From Rhodospirillales bacterium (lineage in GTDB: Bacteria > Pseudomonadota > Alphaproteobacteria > Micavibrionales > Micavibrionaceae), in the NCBI GenBank assembly GCA_020638155.1, contig JACKJB010000003.1, positions 124,001-188,000 on the forward strand: a DNA stretch of 64,000 nt. The letters run 5' to 3'. A model generated the notes under the pieces. The model worked only from the letters and a program-made list of their open reading frames with translations. It had not been told where the DNA came from and did no database searches. A program made the position numbers and the translations under genes. Below are positions 34,927 through 43,105 of this stretch, in pieces. Every line of letters begins with the position of its first letter. Within the stretch, counting starts at the first letter, position 1.

Positions 34927-35774
34927 GCGACCAGACGCAAATCATTAGCGGCAAGGATGTCGCCGCCGCCCTGCGGGCAAAGCTTGCCGAAGCGGTTGAG
35001 GCAAGCGGCAAAGCGCCGGGGCTGGCCGTGATCCTGGTCGGGGACGACCCGGCCAGCCAGGTCTATGTCCGCAACAAGATTACCGCCTGCGAGAAAACCG
35101 GAATCAAAAGTTTCGAGCATAAATTACCGGCGGACAGCAGCCGGGATGATATCGCCGCCCTGATTAACAGCCTGAACAAAGACGATCAGGTTCACGGCAT
35201 CCTGTTACAGCTGCCGCTGCCCGATCCCCTGTCCGCCGTTCAGGAAGAGCTGGTGCAGATGATTACGCCGGAAAAGGATGTGGACGGGCTGACGATCGCC
35301 AATGCGGGCAAGCTGATCCTCGGGCTGAAAGACGGGCTTGTGCCCTGTACGCCGCAGGGCAGCCTGCTGCTGATTAAGGAAGTCTGCAAAGACCTGACCA
35401 GCAAGCATGCCGTTGTCATAGGCCGGTCCAACCTGTTCGGCAAACCGATGGGCCAATTGCTGCTGGCAGAGAACTGTACCGTGACGCAGTGCCATTCGCG
35501 CACGCAGGACCTGCCCGCCGTCTGCCGCCAGGCGGATATCCTGATCGCCGCCGTAGGCCGCGCCAAGATGGTGAAAGGCGACTGGATCAAGCCCGGCGCG
35601 ATTATCATCGATGTCGGCATCAATCGCGGTGAAGACGGCAAGCTGTGCGGCGATGTCGATTTTGATGAAGCGCTCGGCGTTGCCGGCGCCATCACACCGG
35701 TTCCCGGCGGCGTCGGCCCGATGACCATTGCCTGCCTGCTGGGGAATACGATTAGGGCCGCGAGCAACGATTAA
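34923..35774 (+). CDS. folD: Methylenetetrahydrofolate dehydrogenase/cyclohydrolase
   Basis: Bifunctional enzyme of one-carbon metabolism that turns methylene-THF into formyl-THF, the cofactor used by PurH. YVRNKITACEKTGI carries the catalytic Lys region, QLPLP and the PEKDVDG motif follow, and GRSNLFGKPM is the NADP loop. It ends with PVPGGVGPMTIA. The length of 283 aa is typical. The ATG at 34923 overlaps the yggT stop; an upstream in-frame start is less likely. Confidence 0.97.
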   Translation: MSDQTQIISGKDVAAALRAKLAEAVEASGKAPGLAVILVGDDPASQVYVRNKITACEKTGIKSFEHKLPADSSRDDIAALINSLNKDDQVHGILLQLPLPDPLSAVQEELVQMITPEKDVDGLTIANAGKLILGLKDGLVPCTPQGSLLLIKEVCKDLTSKHAVVIGRSNLFGKPMGQLLLAENCTVTQCHSRTQDLPAVCRQADILIAAVGRAKMVKGDWIKPGAIIIDVGINRGEDGKLCGDVDFDEALGVAGAITPVPGGVGPMTIACLLGNTIRAASND

Positions 35775-35869
35775 TTTCATTTGCCCTATACCCGTTGAAT
35801 AGGAATTTCAGGTTACAAACTCCTGTAAAATTTTGAATTTGTTAAAGCATATAAGCCTATAATTATGCC

Positions 35870-36691
35870 ATGAAACAAAATTCTGCCCCAAAAACATGGC
35901 CCGAACTCTCAAGTGCTTGCGATCAAATATCGGCACGATTACAGGAAGCTGCGGACAAGCTTGGCATTCCATTGCGCGGCGGCGGATTCGTCGACCAGTC
36001 TGCGTTAAAAAACGAAATAGCAGGCTTAAAAGCCGTATATAACGAATTGAAATTTTCACCAGCATACGAACGCTGGAGCGAAAACCGCAGGAAAGCTTTG
36101 ATCAAAACTTTGTTTTCCTCTCCCGAATTTGTTCACGCCGCAGCAAACTGGGAACAGATTACGCCGAAAATGCGGCAGGATACGATACGCCAAATGAGTT
36201 TAAAGCTGCAGGAAGCCTATAGCAATAAAGGTACCCTGTTTACACCGAAATCCGTTAGGTTCCGTTTCTTCGAGCAGGAAGCGCCAAAAGAAAAAGGCGC
36301 TTACTTTGAACGGGGACGGGCTATCAACGGGCTGGGCGGCTGGCACTTTACGGTATCACTCAATACCCATAAAGATGCCGGAGCCCTGGACTTTGGCCGG
36401 GCAATGAATGCGGCCTTTCATGAGAATTTACATGGGGTTCACTTTGCGTTGATGGATTACCCAGACCGTTGTAAAGAGCTGGACCATCATCCTTTAAAAG
36501 ACGACATGGCTATGCTCAACCAAGCCAAGCAAATACAAGTTGAAAAATTCAGCCGTATCCTGGCCCTGTATCACAGTATCCCCTGGGAAGCTGATGCGCA
36601 CAGGCAAAGTAAACTCTTTGAAAGAGAAATCACCGAAGCCTTACACGCCCATAAAAAGACGCAGGATGTTATTCCCCCTGCGCCGCACTAA
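35870..36691 (+). CDS. Unrecognised protein with HENLH motif
   Basis: A 273-aa soluble protein with no signal peptide. NAAFHENLHGVHF near residue 185 contains HExxH, and a later SIPWEADAH offers a possible third ligand, so a zinc metallopeptidase-like fold is conceivable. The rest is helical and charged. I do not recognise the family. It overlaps the 3' end of the convergent isocitrate dehydrogenase gene by 23 bases. Confidence 0.65.
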   Translation: MKQNSAPKTWPELSSACDQISARLQEAADKLGIPLRGGGFVDQSALKNEIAGLKAVYNELKFSPAYERWSENRRKALIKTLFSSPEFVHAAANWEQITPKMRQDTIRQMSLKLQEAYSNKGTLFTPKSVRFRFFEQEAPKEKGAYFERGRAINGLGGWHFTVSLNTHKDAGALDFGRAMNAAFHENLHGVHFALMDYPDRCKELDHHPLKDDMAMLNQAKQIQVEKFSRILALYHSIPWEADAHRQSKLFEREITEALHAHKKTQDVIPPAPH

Positions 36692-38114
36692 AACCAGGTT
36701 TGCCGTCGAAAGTGTGCAGCATCACCGCTTTGGTAAAGTTCATGTCGGCGTGGTTCAGGCGGTCCATCAGGGCGATGACCTGCGATGTTTTGATCGGGCC
36801 GCTTTTACCCATAAACCGCAGGCGCCAGTTATCGGCGCAGAAGGTTTCCGGCTGGCCGCCGGGCCAGACTTTGACGCCGCGGTTTGAAATCATCGATAAA
36901 TCCAGATCGTCGGCCACGCAGGGCAGGATTTTAGCGGCCAGTTCATCGGCGCTGCCGTCCCAGTTCAGGTTGATATCAACGCCGACCCGTTCTTTCTTTT
37001 CCTCAACACGCGGCTTGAGCGGCGGCAGTGTCATCCCGCCTGCACCAACGCCGTTGTAATTTGCGGCCTTCAGCTTATCCGGCATCGCGCCCAGCCGTTC
37101 GATCACGGCTTTGCAGAACCCGTCCGTGCCGACCTGTTCCTTGCTGGTCCCGGCGCGGAAGATCTCGCCGGTATGGATGCCGTCTTCGATGGTTTTCAGC
37201 CAGGCATTGTGAATTTTCCCGGCGACCTCGCCCTGCCCGACATGAACCAGCATCATCACAGCACCCAGTAACAGCCCGGAAGGATTGGCAATTCCCTGAC
37301 CGGCGATATCCGGCGCACTGCCGTGCACGGCTTCGAACATCGCGAAATCGGCACCGATATTCGATGAGCCGCCCAGCCCGACCGATCCGGTCACTTCGGC
37401 GGCAATATCGGACACGATATCCCCGTAAAGGTTCGGCATAACGATCACATCGAACAAATGCGGGGCCGATGCGACCTTGGCCGCGCCGATATCGATAATC
37501 ATGTGGTTTTGTTCGATGTCTTTATATTCTTCACCAATCTCATCGAAGACCCGGTGGAACAAGCCATCGGAGAGTTTCATGATGTTGTCCTTGGTCATGC
37601 AGGTAACCTTTTTCCGGCCGTTGGCGCGGGCATATTCGAAGGCGTAGCGCACGATCCGCTCGGTCCCCGGACGGGAAATGATTTTCAGTGACGCCATGAC
37701 GTCCTGCGACTGCCGGTATTCGATCCCGCCATACAAATCTTCTTCGTTCTCGCGAATGATGACCAGGTCCATATTCGGGTGCTTGGTTTCGACATACGGC
37801 GCATAGGACACGCACGGACGCACATTTGCAAATAATCCCAACGACTTACGGATCGTTACGTTAAGGCTTTTGTAACCGCCGCCCTGCGGGGTGGTAATCG
37901 GGGCTTTGAGGAACACGCGGGTTTTTCGTAACGACTCCCAGGCTTCATCCGGGATGCCGCTAGGAACGCCGCTTTCATAGACAGCCTTGCCGATTTTTAT
38001 TTCTTCCAACTGAAGCGCTGCGCCAGCCTCATCAAGAATACGCAACGTTGCGTCCATGATTTCAGGGCCGATACCGTCGCCATGCGCGACCGTGATAGCT
38101 GTCTTATTCGTCAT
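36669..38114 (-). CDS. icd: NADP-dependent isocitrate dehydrogenase (extended type)
   Basis: TCA-cycle enzyme of 481 aa of the Thermus/Rickettsia type, which has about 140 extra C-terminal residues. The N-terminal GDGIGPE motif, the substrate loop TIRKSLGLFANVRP, LYGGIEY, and MPNLYGDIVSDIAAEVTGS are present. The start at 38114 is chosen because GGAGA lies just upstream; the frame runs further into nhaA without support. The start overlaps the nhaA stop by four bases, so the two are translationally coupled. Confidence 0.92.
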   Translation of the reverse strand: MTNKTAITVAHGDGIGPEIMDATLRILDEAGAALQLEEIKIGKAVYESGVPSGIPDEAWESLRKTRVFLKAPITTPQGGGYKSLNVTIRKSLGLFANVRPCVSYAPYVETKHPNMDLVIIRENEEDLYGGIEYRQSQDVMASLKIISRPGTERIVRYAFEYARANGRKKVTCMTKDNIMKLSDGLFHRVFDEIGEEYKDIEQNHMIIDIGAAKVASAPHLFDVIVMPNLYGDIVSDIAAEVTGSVGLGGSSNIGADFAMFEAVHGSAPDIAGQGIANPSGLLLGAVMMLVHVGQGEVAGKIHNAWLKTIEDGIHTGEIFRAGTSKEQVGTDGFCKAVIERLGAMPDKLKAANYNGVGAGGMTLPPLKPRVEEKKERVGVDINLNWDGSADELAAKILPCVADDLDLSMISNRGVKVWPGGQPETFCADNWRLRFMGKSGPIKTSQVIALMDRLNHADMNFTKAVMLHTFDGKPGFSAAQGE

Positions 38115-39514
38115 GATGTTTTCTCCTCTGGAATAGCTTGGCTCTGAATAGCCGGGCGGGTGCCGTATAATAACAAAACATAACCCAAAATGGCAGAGAC
38201 AAGTGAACCGCATACAACGCCGATCCGGACGGCGGCCTGCACCTCGTTACCATTATAGGCAAGGATCCCGATAAACAGCGACATCGTAAAGCCGATCCCG
38301 CAGAGCAGCGATACGGCATATAACTGCACCCAGTTCGAATCCTTTGGCTTCGGACACAGGCCGGTTACGATCGTCAGCCACAGCATGGAGAACACCCCGA
38401 TTTGCTTGCCGATCACCAGCCCGGCGGCAATCCCTAATGAGATCGGGTTAAACAGATCATCAACGCCCATCCCGGCAAAAGACACTCCTGCATTGGCGAA
38501 GGCAAAAAGCGGGAGAATAGCAAAAGCCACCCACGGATGAATGCTGTGCTCCAGCTTTTTAAGCGGGGAAAAATCAGGGTTTCGTTTATCGACAATCGGA
38601 ATAAAGAGTGCCGCAACGACCCCGGCCAGTGTCGCATGAATCCCGGATTCAAATACAGCAAGCCACAAGACGGCAGAGGCCAGGAAATAAGGTGTTTTAG
38701 CCACGATGTTCTGCCGGTTCAGTATAAACAGGACGACCAGAGCGGCAGCGGCGACAAATAACGGCGGCACCCATATATCGCTCGTATAGAACAGCGCAAT
38801 AATGATAATCGCGCCAATATCGTCAATGACAGCAATCGCCATCAGCAGGACTTTGACGCTCGATGGAACACGCGATCCCAACAGCGCCACAACCCCCAGC
38901 GCAAAAGCGATATCGGTTGCCGCCGGAATCGCCCAGCCGGACAGGTTTTCCGGGTGATCCATATTTATAAACCAGAAGATCAAGGCCGGTGCGGCCATCC
39001 CGCCGACCGCAGCCAAAGCCGGGAGCAGTACCCTATCCCGGCTTGAGAGCTCGCCGTCCACAAATTCGCGTTTAATCTCCAGCCCGACCAGGAAGAAGAA
39101 AACCGCCATCATCCCGTCATTGATCCAGTGCAGCAGGGATTTTTCCAGCTCGGCGTCAAAACTTTTGTCGTAATCGGTAAAGCCGACCCGGAACTTCACA
39201 CTTTCAAGGAGATAATGGTAATGATCGTATAAAGGAGAATTGGCGATAATCATGGCTGCAACCGCCGCCATCATCAGGAAGATCCCGCCGGATGCCTCCA
39301 TATTCAGGAAATCTTTGGTCAGCCGGATCACTTTATGTTCTGCCGCAATGACCTTTTCTTCGACGTCATGGACGGCGTGCACCACCTTTTCTTCGACATC
39401 GTGTATGGTATGGACTGCGGCTTCTTCCATATCATGGATCTTTTCCTCAACCCGTTTTTCCGCGAGCAGGACCTTTTGCCAGTATTCGATGATCTTATCG
39501 GCCAGATTCGCCAT
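38111..39514 (-). CDS. nhaA: Na+/H+ antiporter NhaA with coiled-coil N-terminus
   Basis: A 467-aa antiporter. The NhaA domain (about 68-455) has VGLEIKREFVDGEL, the ATDIAFALGV motif (Asp pair region) and AVIDDIGAIIIIA. The first 65 residues are unusual: a charged helix with three near-copies of HDVEEKV, probably a coiled coil in the cytosol. It could be a regulatory or oligomerisation element. The downstream icd gene is coupled by a four-base overlap. NhaD is transcribed divergently 105 bases away. Confidence 0.93.
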   Translation of the reverse strand: MANLADKIIEYWQKVLLAEKRVEEKIHDMEEAAVHTIHDVEEKVVHAVHDVEEKVIAAEHKVIRLTKDFLNMEASGGIFLMMAAVAAMIIANSPLYDHYHYLLESVKFRVGFTDYDKSFDAELEKSLLHWINDGMMAVFFFLVGLEIKREFVDGELSSRDRVLLPALAAVGGMAAPALIFWFINMDHPENLSGWAIPAATDIAFALGVVALLGSRVPSSVKVLLMAIAVIDDIGAIIIIALFYTSDIWVPPLFVAAAALVVLFILNRQNIVAKTPYFLASAVLWLAVFESGIHATLAGVVAALFIPIVDKRNPDFSPLKKLEHSIHPWVAFAILPLFAFANAGVSFAGMGVDDLFNPISLGIAAGLVIGKQIGVFSMLWLTIVTGLCPKPKDSNWVQLYAVSLLCGIGFTMSLFIGILAYNGNEVQAAVRIGVVCGSLVSAILGYVLLLYGTRPAIQSQAIPEEKTS

Positions 39515-39619
39515 AATGAAAAAACCTGCAACTTGTTATACCGCAATCAAATATATTCGATCCCTGCCATTGACAACAGGCTTTTATCTGCGAAAATCGT
39601 CTAAAGTTTTGGGAGAGAT

Positions 39620-41014
39620 ATGAAGGCTATTTTACTGATTTTTCTGGCATCCCTGTTTTTGATGCCCGAAATGGCCCTGGCGGCAGAGCAGGCTCATGAT
39701 GCCGCGCATGGCGATAAAATCGACCTGACGCCGCATCCTGCCGCCTTTTTCTGCCTGGTCGTGTTTGTCTTATCTTATATTGCCGTGCTGTTTGAAGAGC
39801 GCACCCATATGCGCAAATCAAAGCCTGTCATGTTCGGGGCCGGTATTATCTGGGTTACCGTCGGCTTTATGGCCAAGGATTACGATATCGACCACCATGT
39901 CGTGCGCGAAGCTGTGTTTCACGGGCTGGAAGAATTCGGATCGCTGCTGCTGTTCCTGCTCGCCGCGATGACCTATATCAGCGCGCTACAGGACCGTCAC
40001 GTCTTTGCAACGCTGCGTTCCAAGCTTGTCCAGTCAGGCCTGAATATTAAGCAGATTTTCTGGATTACCGGGATCATGGCCTTTTGCCTGTCGCCGATTG
40101 CCGATAACCTGACCACGGCGCTGGTGATGGGCGCGGTGATTATGGCGGTCGGCGGGAACGATCCTAAATTCGTATCCCTGTCCTGCATTAATATTGTCAA
40201 CGCCGCCAATGCCGGTGGGGCGTTCAGCCCGTTCGGCGATATTACGACCCTGATGGTATGGCAGGCACAAAAAGCGGACTTTTTCGAGTTTTTCGCCCTG
40301 TTCTTCCCGGCGGTCGCCTGTTTCCTGATCCCGGCGGTCATCATGAGTTTCTTTGTGCCGCAGGGGATGCCCTGGGCGATGAAGCAGCGCGAACACATCA
40401 AGCCCGGCGGTAAAATGATTATTTTCCTCGGCCTGCTGACCATCACCATGGCCGTCAGCTTTGAACAGGTCCTCGGCCTGCCGCCGTTCCTGGGGATGAT
40501 GACGGGCATGTCGCTGCTGATGTTCTGGGCTTATTACATTCGTAAAATCAGCAAAAACCGCGATAAGGATTTCGATATCCTGCAGACGGTTGCGATGTCG
40601 GAATGGGATACGCTGCTGTTTTTCTTCGGGGTGATTTTCAGTGTCGGCGGGCTGACCTTCGTCGGGTATCTGGAGCTGGCGTCAACGACGATGTATGACG
40701 GCTGGGGAGCCTCTGCGACCAACATCGCACTTGGCTTCGCTTCCGCGATTATCGACAACATCCCGGTCATGTTCGCCGTTCTGTCGATGGACCCGGACAT
40801 GAGTCACTTCCAATGGCTGCTCGTCACCCTGACCTGCGGGGTTGGTGGCAGCATGCTCTCGATCGGCTCTGCTGCCGGGGTGGCATTGATGGGCGTTGGC
40901 CGCGGACAATACACGTTTTTCAGCCACCTGAAATGGACCCCGGTGATTTTACTCGGCTACGTTGCCGCCGTGTGGGTCCACTTTGTTGTCAACAGCCACC
41001 TGATCCACGATTAA
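39620..41014 (+). CDS. nhaD: Na+/H+ antiporter NhaD
   Basis: A 464-aa antiporter of the NhaD/ArsB superfamily with 11-12 helices and a short cleaved or uncleaved hydrophobic N-terminus (ending ALAAEQ). Motifs include SPIADNLTTALVMGAV and INIVNAANAGGAFSPFGDITTLM, the core of the ion site, and later GFASAIIDNIPVMFAVL. GGGAGAGAT precedes the ATG. It is divergent from nhaA, so both sodium exporters may share control. Confidence 0.93.
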   Translation: MKAILLIFLASLFLMPEMALAAEQAHDAAHGDKIDLTPHPAAFFCLVVFVLSYIAVLFEERTHMRKSKPVMFGAGIIWVTVGFMAKDYDIDHHVVREAVFHGLEEFGSLLLFLLAAMTYISALQDRHVFATLRSKLVQSGLNIKQIFWITGIMAFCLSPIADNLTTALVMGAVIMAVGGNDPKFVSLSCINIVNAANAGGAFSPFGDITTLMVWQAQKADFFEFFALFFPAVACFLIPAVIMSFFVPQGMPWAMKQREHIKPGGKMIIFLGLLTITMAVSFEQVLGLPPFLGMMTGMSLLMFWAYYIRKISKNRDKDFDILQTVAMSEWDTLLFFFGVIFSVGGLTFVGYLELASTTMYDGWGASATNIALGFASAIIDNIPVMFAVLSMDPDMSHFQWLLVTLTCGVGGSMLSIGSAAGVALMGVGRGQYTFFSHLKWTPVILLGYVAAVWVHFVVNSHLIHD

Positions 41015-41085
41015 CGGCAGCTTTCTTTTTATTGACATAGTTTTTATTTTCATAGTAATGATGCATTGAAAAAGGGAGCTATACT

Positions 41086-41784
41086 ATGAAAAAACCAACC
41101 GCAGCTATTCTCGTATCTTCTGTTTTGGGCCTGACAGGTGCCTTTGCCGCCGCTAATCACTATCATAATACCGCGCAGGAACAACAGGCACGCGCAATAC
41201 TGGAAAGCATGGCAGGGGGCGCGCCGCACAATATCAGCCGCTTCGATATGATAAAAGCCACCTGCGAAAGCCTGCCTGAATCGGTCAATGCCGCATTCGC
41301 ATCCCGCAATTCTCCGCTGAGCATTCGTACAGAATTTGAAGAGAACGGCACATATTGCACAGTCTCGGTCAAAGGTAGCTATGATATAAAAATCAACGAA
41401 TACGCGTTCACAGAAAATGGTATGATGCGGTCTGGTTTAGAACAACCTCAATCTCCCGCAGATTTCGTGGCCTCCACAATTACCCGCCGCCATACGGTTA
41501 AAAATCTATGCGAGGCGATGGATAATATTGTGATCCCGGCCCTGCAACAAGCCGGCGTTGATGAGACGATTAAAGCAGATCTGTATAGCGGTCATAAAAT
41601 ATGCTTCATTACTGTTGCAGGAAACTATAACTACTTCGCTGATAATGATGTACAAAATGACGGGACGATAACGCAATACCAAACAGACCGCCTTGCCAAG
41701 GGTATCCTGAACGACCTGTCCCGCAAAAACAGGGAAATCGCGCGCGATATTCTGCCGGCGATGCTGAAACCGCAGCAGCCATAA
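41086..41784 (+). CDS. Secreted protein of unknown function (232 aa)
   Basis: An exported protein with a signal peptide (cleavage near residue 23, after FAAA). The mature part has two similar halves, each with a Cys pair: ATCESLPESVNAAF...YCTVSVKGSYD and NLCEAMDNIVIPAL...ICFITVAGNYN. This suggests an internal duplication of about 105 residues. The family is not recognised. AAAGGGAGC precedes the ATG. It is the last plus-strand gene before the phage element. Confidence 0.7.
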   Translation: MKKPTAAILVSSVLGLTGAFAAANHYHNTAQEQQARAILESMAGGAPHNISRFDMIKATCESLPESVNAAFASRNSPLSIRTEFEENGTYCTVSVKGSYDIKINEYAFTENGMMRSGLEQPQSPADFVASTITRRHTVKNLCEAMDNIVIPALQQAGVDETIKADLYSGHKICFITVAGNYNYFADNDVQNDGTITQYQTDRLAKGILNDLSRKNREIARDILPAMLKPQQP

Positions 41785-41789
41785 AGCGA

Positions 41790-41969
41790 TTAACGGCATA
41801 ATTCCAGATAGACCGCGTTATTCTGATCGACGGCCAGTTGCTGCGTTTCACTGCCGCAACGCAGGGTCGGGACGATGTGATAGACGCTGCAAAAATCAGG
41901 GGCGGTCGAAGGTGCGGCGCACCCGCTCACGGTAAGCAGGATCACGGGCAATATCATTTTGTATGGCAT
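41790..41969 (-). CDS. Outer-membrane spanin-like lipoprotein (Rz1-like)
   Basis: A 59-aa predicted lipoprotein: MPYKMILPVILLTVSGC, lipobox VSGC, then a short mature chain with CSV, RCGSE and a final LELC. The pattern DFCxxY...NNAxxLxLC is typical of phage Rz1-like proteins. It would span the periplasm with the inner-membrane spanin and fuse the membranes at lysis. Its first part lies inside the preceding gene in another frame. AGGAAA precedes the chosen start. Confidence 0.7.
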   Translation of the reverse strand: MPYKMILPVILLTVSGCAAPSTAPDFCSVYHIVPTLRCGSETQQLAVDQNNAVYLELCR

Positions 41970-42123
41970 GGGCTTTCCTGTTCCGGGCGTTTTGGTCTTC
42001 AGCGGCGCGGGCGCGCTCCCGCCATTTTGCGCTCCGGCGCAGGGCAAAGCCCCACGCCGTCAGCACGAAAGCAATCAGGAACAATCCGGCGCTAAGCATC
42101 CTTGTCCTCGTCCCGTTTGGCAT
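41896..42123 (-). CDS. Inner-membrane spanin-like protein (Rz-like)
   Basis: A 75-aa protein with one N-terminal membrane helix (about 10-28), followed by a charged helical tail (KWRERARAAEDQNARNRKAH). This is the layout of an i-spanin. The o-spanin-like lipoprotein gene starts inside it in a different frame, the classic nested arrangement. It follows the holin-like gene. Confidence 0.6.
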   Translation of the reverse strand: MPNGTRTRMLSAGLFLIAFVLTAWGFALRRSAKWRERARAAEDQNARNRKAHAIQNDIARDPAYRERVRRTFDRP

Positions 42124-42313
42124 TGCCGATATTCAGCGCCAGGAAATTCAGCACCGCGAGGATATACCCCCTGATCCGGTCGTCTTTTTTCGTCGGGGTC
42201 AGCGCGGTGATCGCGCTGGCGGCGGTCACGACCGAAGTCATTGCAAACAGCCATTGCTGGATGATCCCGGTCAGGGACGGTTCGGTCAGGATGGTGATTA
42301 TTTGTTCAAACAT
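42092..42313 (-). CDS. Holin-like small membrane protein
   Basis: A 73-aa protein with one or two hydrophobic stretches (LTGIIQQWLFAMTSVVTAASAITALTP and GYILAVLNFLALNIG) and a charged C-terminal tail. Size, topology and position between the endolysin and spanin genes suggest a holin or pinholin that times lysis. It overlaps the spanin gene by 32 bases. Confidence 0.6.
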   Translation of the reverse strand: MFEQIITILTEPSLTGIIQQWLFAMTSVVTAASAITALTPTKKDDRIRGYILAVLNFLALNIGNAKRDEDKDA

Positions 42314-42317
42314 GAGT

Positions 42318-42779
42318 TTATCCTTTCATCAATTTGTAAAAAATATGGTTGCCGATAACGGCCACGGGCCGTTCGCCCGCGCTCCATAGCGGCGTAATCC
42401 CTGCGGCATGGTAATGATCGGCACCTTCGGTGATATCCGGCAGGGCGCCATAGACCGCCCGGCGAGCCATGCGCTTGGCTGTGGCGAAATATAAATCGTT
42501 CGTATCCACGCGCTGCAGCCTGCGGTAATTCGGATCGTCTTTGTTCCAGCAGCTAAACTGGTAGGGCTTCTGGCATACGGCGATGACATCATCGCCCCAC
42601 CATCCGCCGCGCCGCGCCCGGTTCAGCACGACATTGGCCACGGCCTGCATCCCCGCGCTCCCTTCCCCGCGCGCCTCGCCCCAGATCGTACGCGCCAGCA
42701 CGTCGATCTCCAGTTCACGCCGGAACGCCGCCGCATCGCTTTTGGACGGAGCGGTAAATAACGGTTCGAGTTTTTTCAT
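42318..42779 (-). CDS. SleB/CwlJ-type cell wall hydrolase (endolysin)
   Basis: A 153-aa peptidoglycan hydrolase. The catalytic region IWGEARGEGSAGMQAVANVVLNR (E35 the likely catalytic Glu) is the hallmark of the SleB family, and DHYHAAGITPLW follows near the end. There is no signal peptide, so release through the holin is expected. The stop of the 42776 gene overlaps its start by four bases. Confidence 0.88.
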   Translation of the reverse strand: MKKLEPLFTAPSKSDAAAFRRELEIDVLARTIWGEARGEGSAGMQAVANVVLNRARRGGWWGDDVIAVCQKPYQFSCWNKDDPNYRRLQRVDTNDLYFATAKRMARRAVYGALPDITEGADHYHAAGITPLWSAGERPVAVIGNHIFYKLMKG

Positions 42780-43105
42780 GGCTTTAATCCTTTTTCCCCG
42801 CGCAGTGCTTCGGTCTTCATCGCGGTCTTATCGAGCTTGGCTTCGATGCGCAGCAAGTGACCGACGAGGCGGTCTTCCAGCTCACGCATATCGCTGATGG
42901 AGGCATAGTTCTTGGCGACCTCCAGCTTGAACGCCGCCAGCGCATCGCGCAGTTGTGTGTTGCGGGTGTCGATCACCTCGCGCAGGTGCCGCACGGCCTG
43001 TTCTGACTCGCGGCGGGTGCGCCAGATAAAGACAAACAGGCCGGTCATCGCCGGCAGATCGAATACGGTGATCCACCAGGCAAGGTCTTGTGAAATTATG
43101 GACAT
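42776..43105 (-). CDS. Phage membrane protein with coiled coil
   Basis: A 109-aa protein with an N-terminal membrane helix (about 8-28) and then a charged coiled coil (RESEQAVRHLREVID to EDRLVGHLLRIEAKLD). It is probably part of the lysis set, perhaps a second spanin- or holin-type protein. It is tightly packed between terL and the endolysin gene. Confidence 0.6.
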   Translation of the reverse strand: MSIISQDLAWWITVFDLPAMTGLFVFIWRTRRESEQAVRHLREVIDTRNTQLRDALAAFKLEVAKNYASISDMRELEDRLVGHLLRIEAKLDKTAMKTEALRGEKGLKP

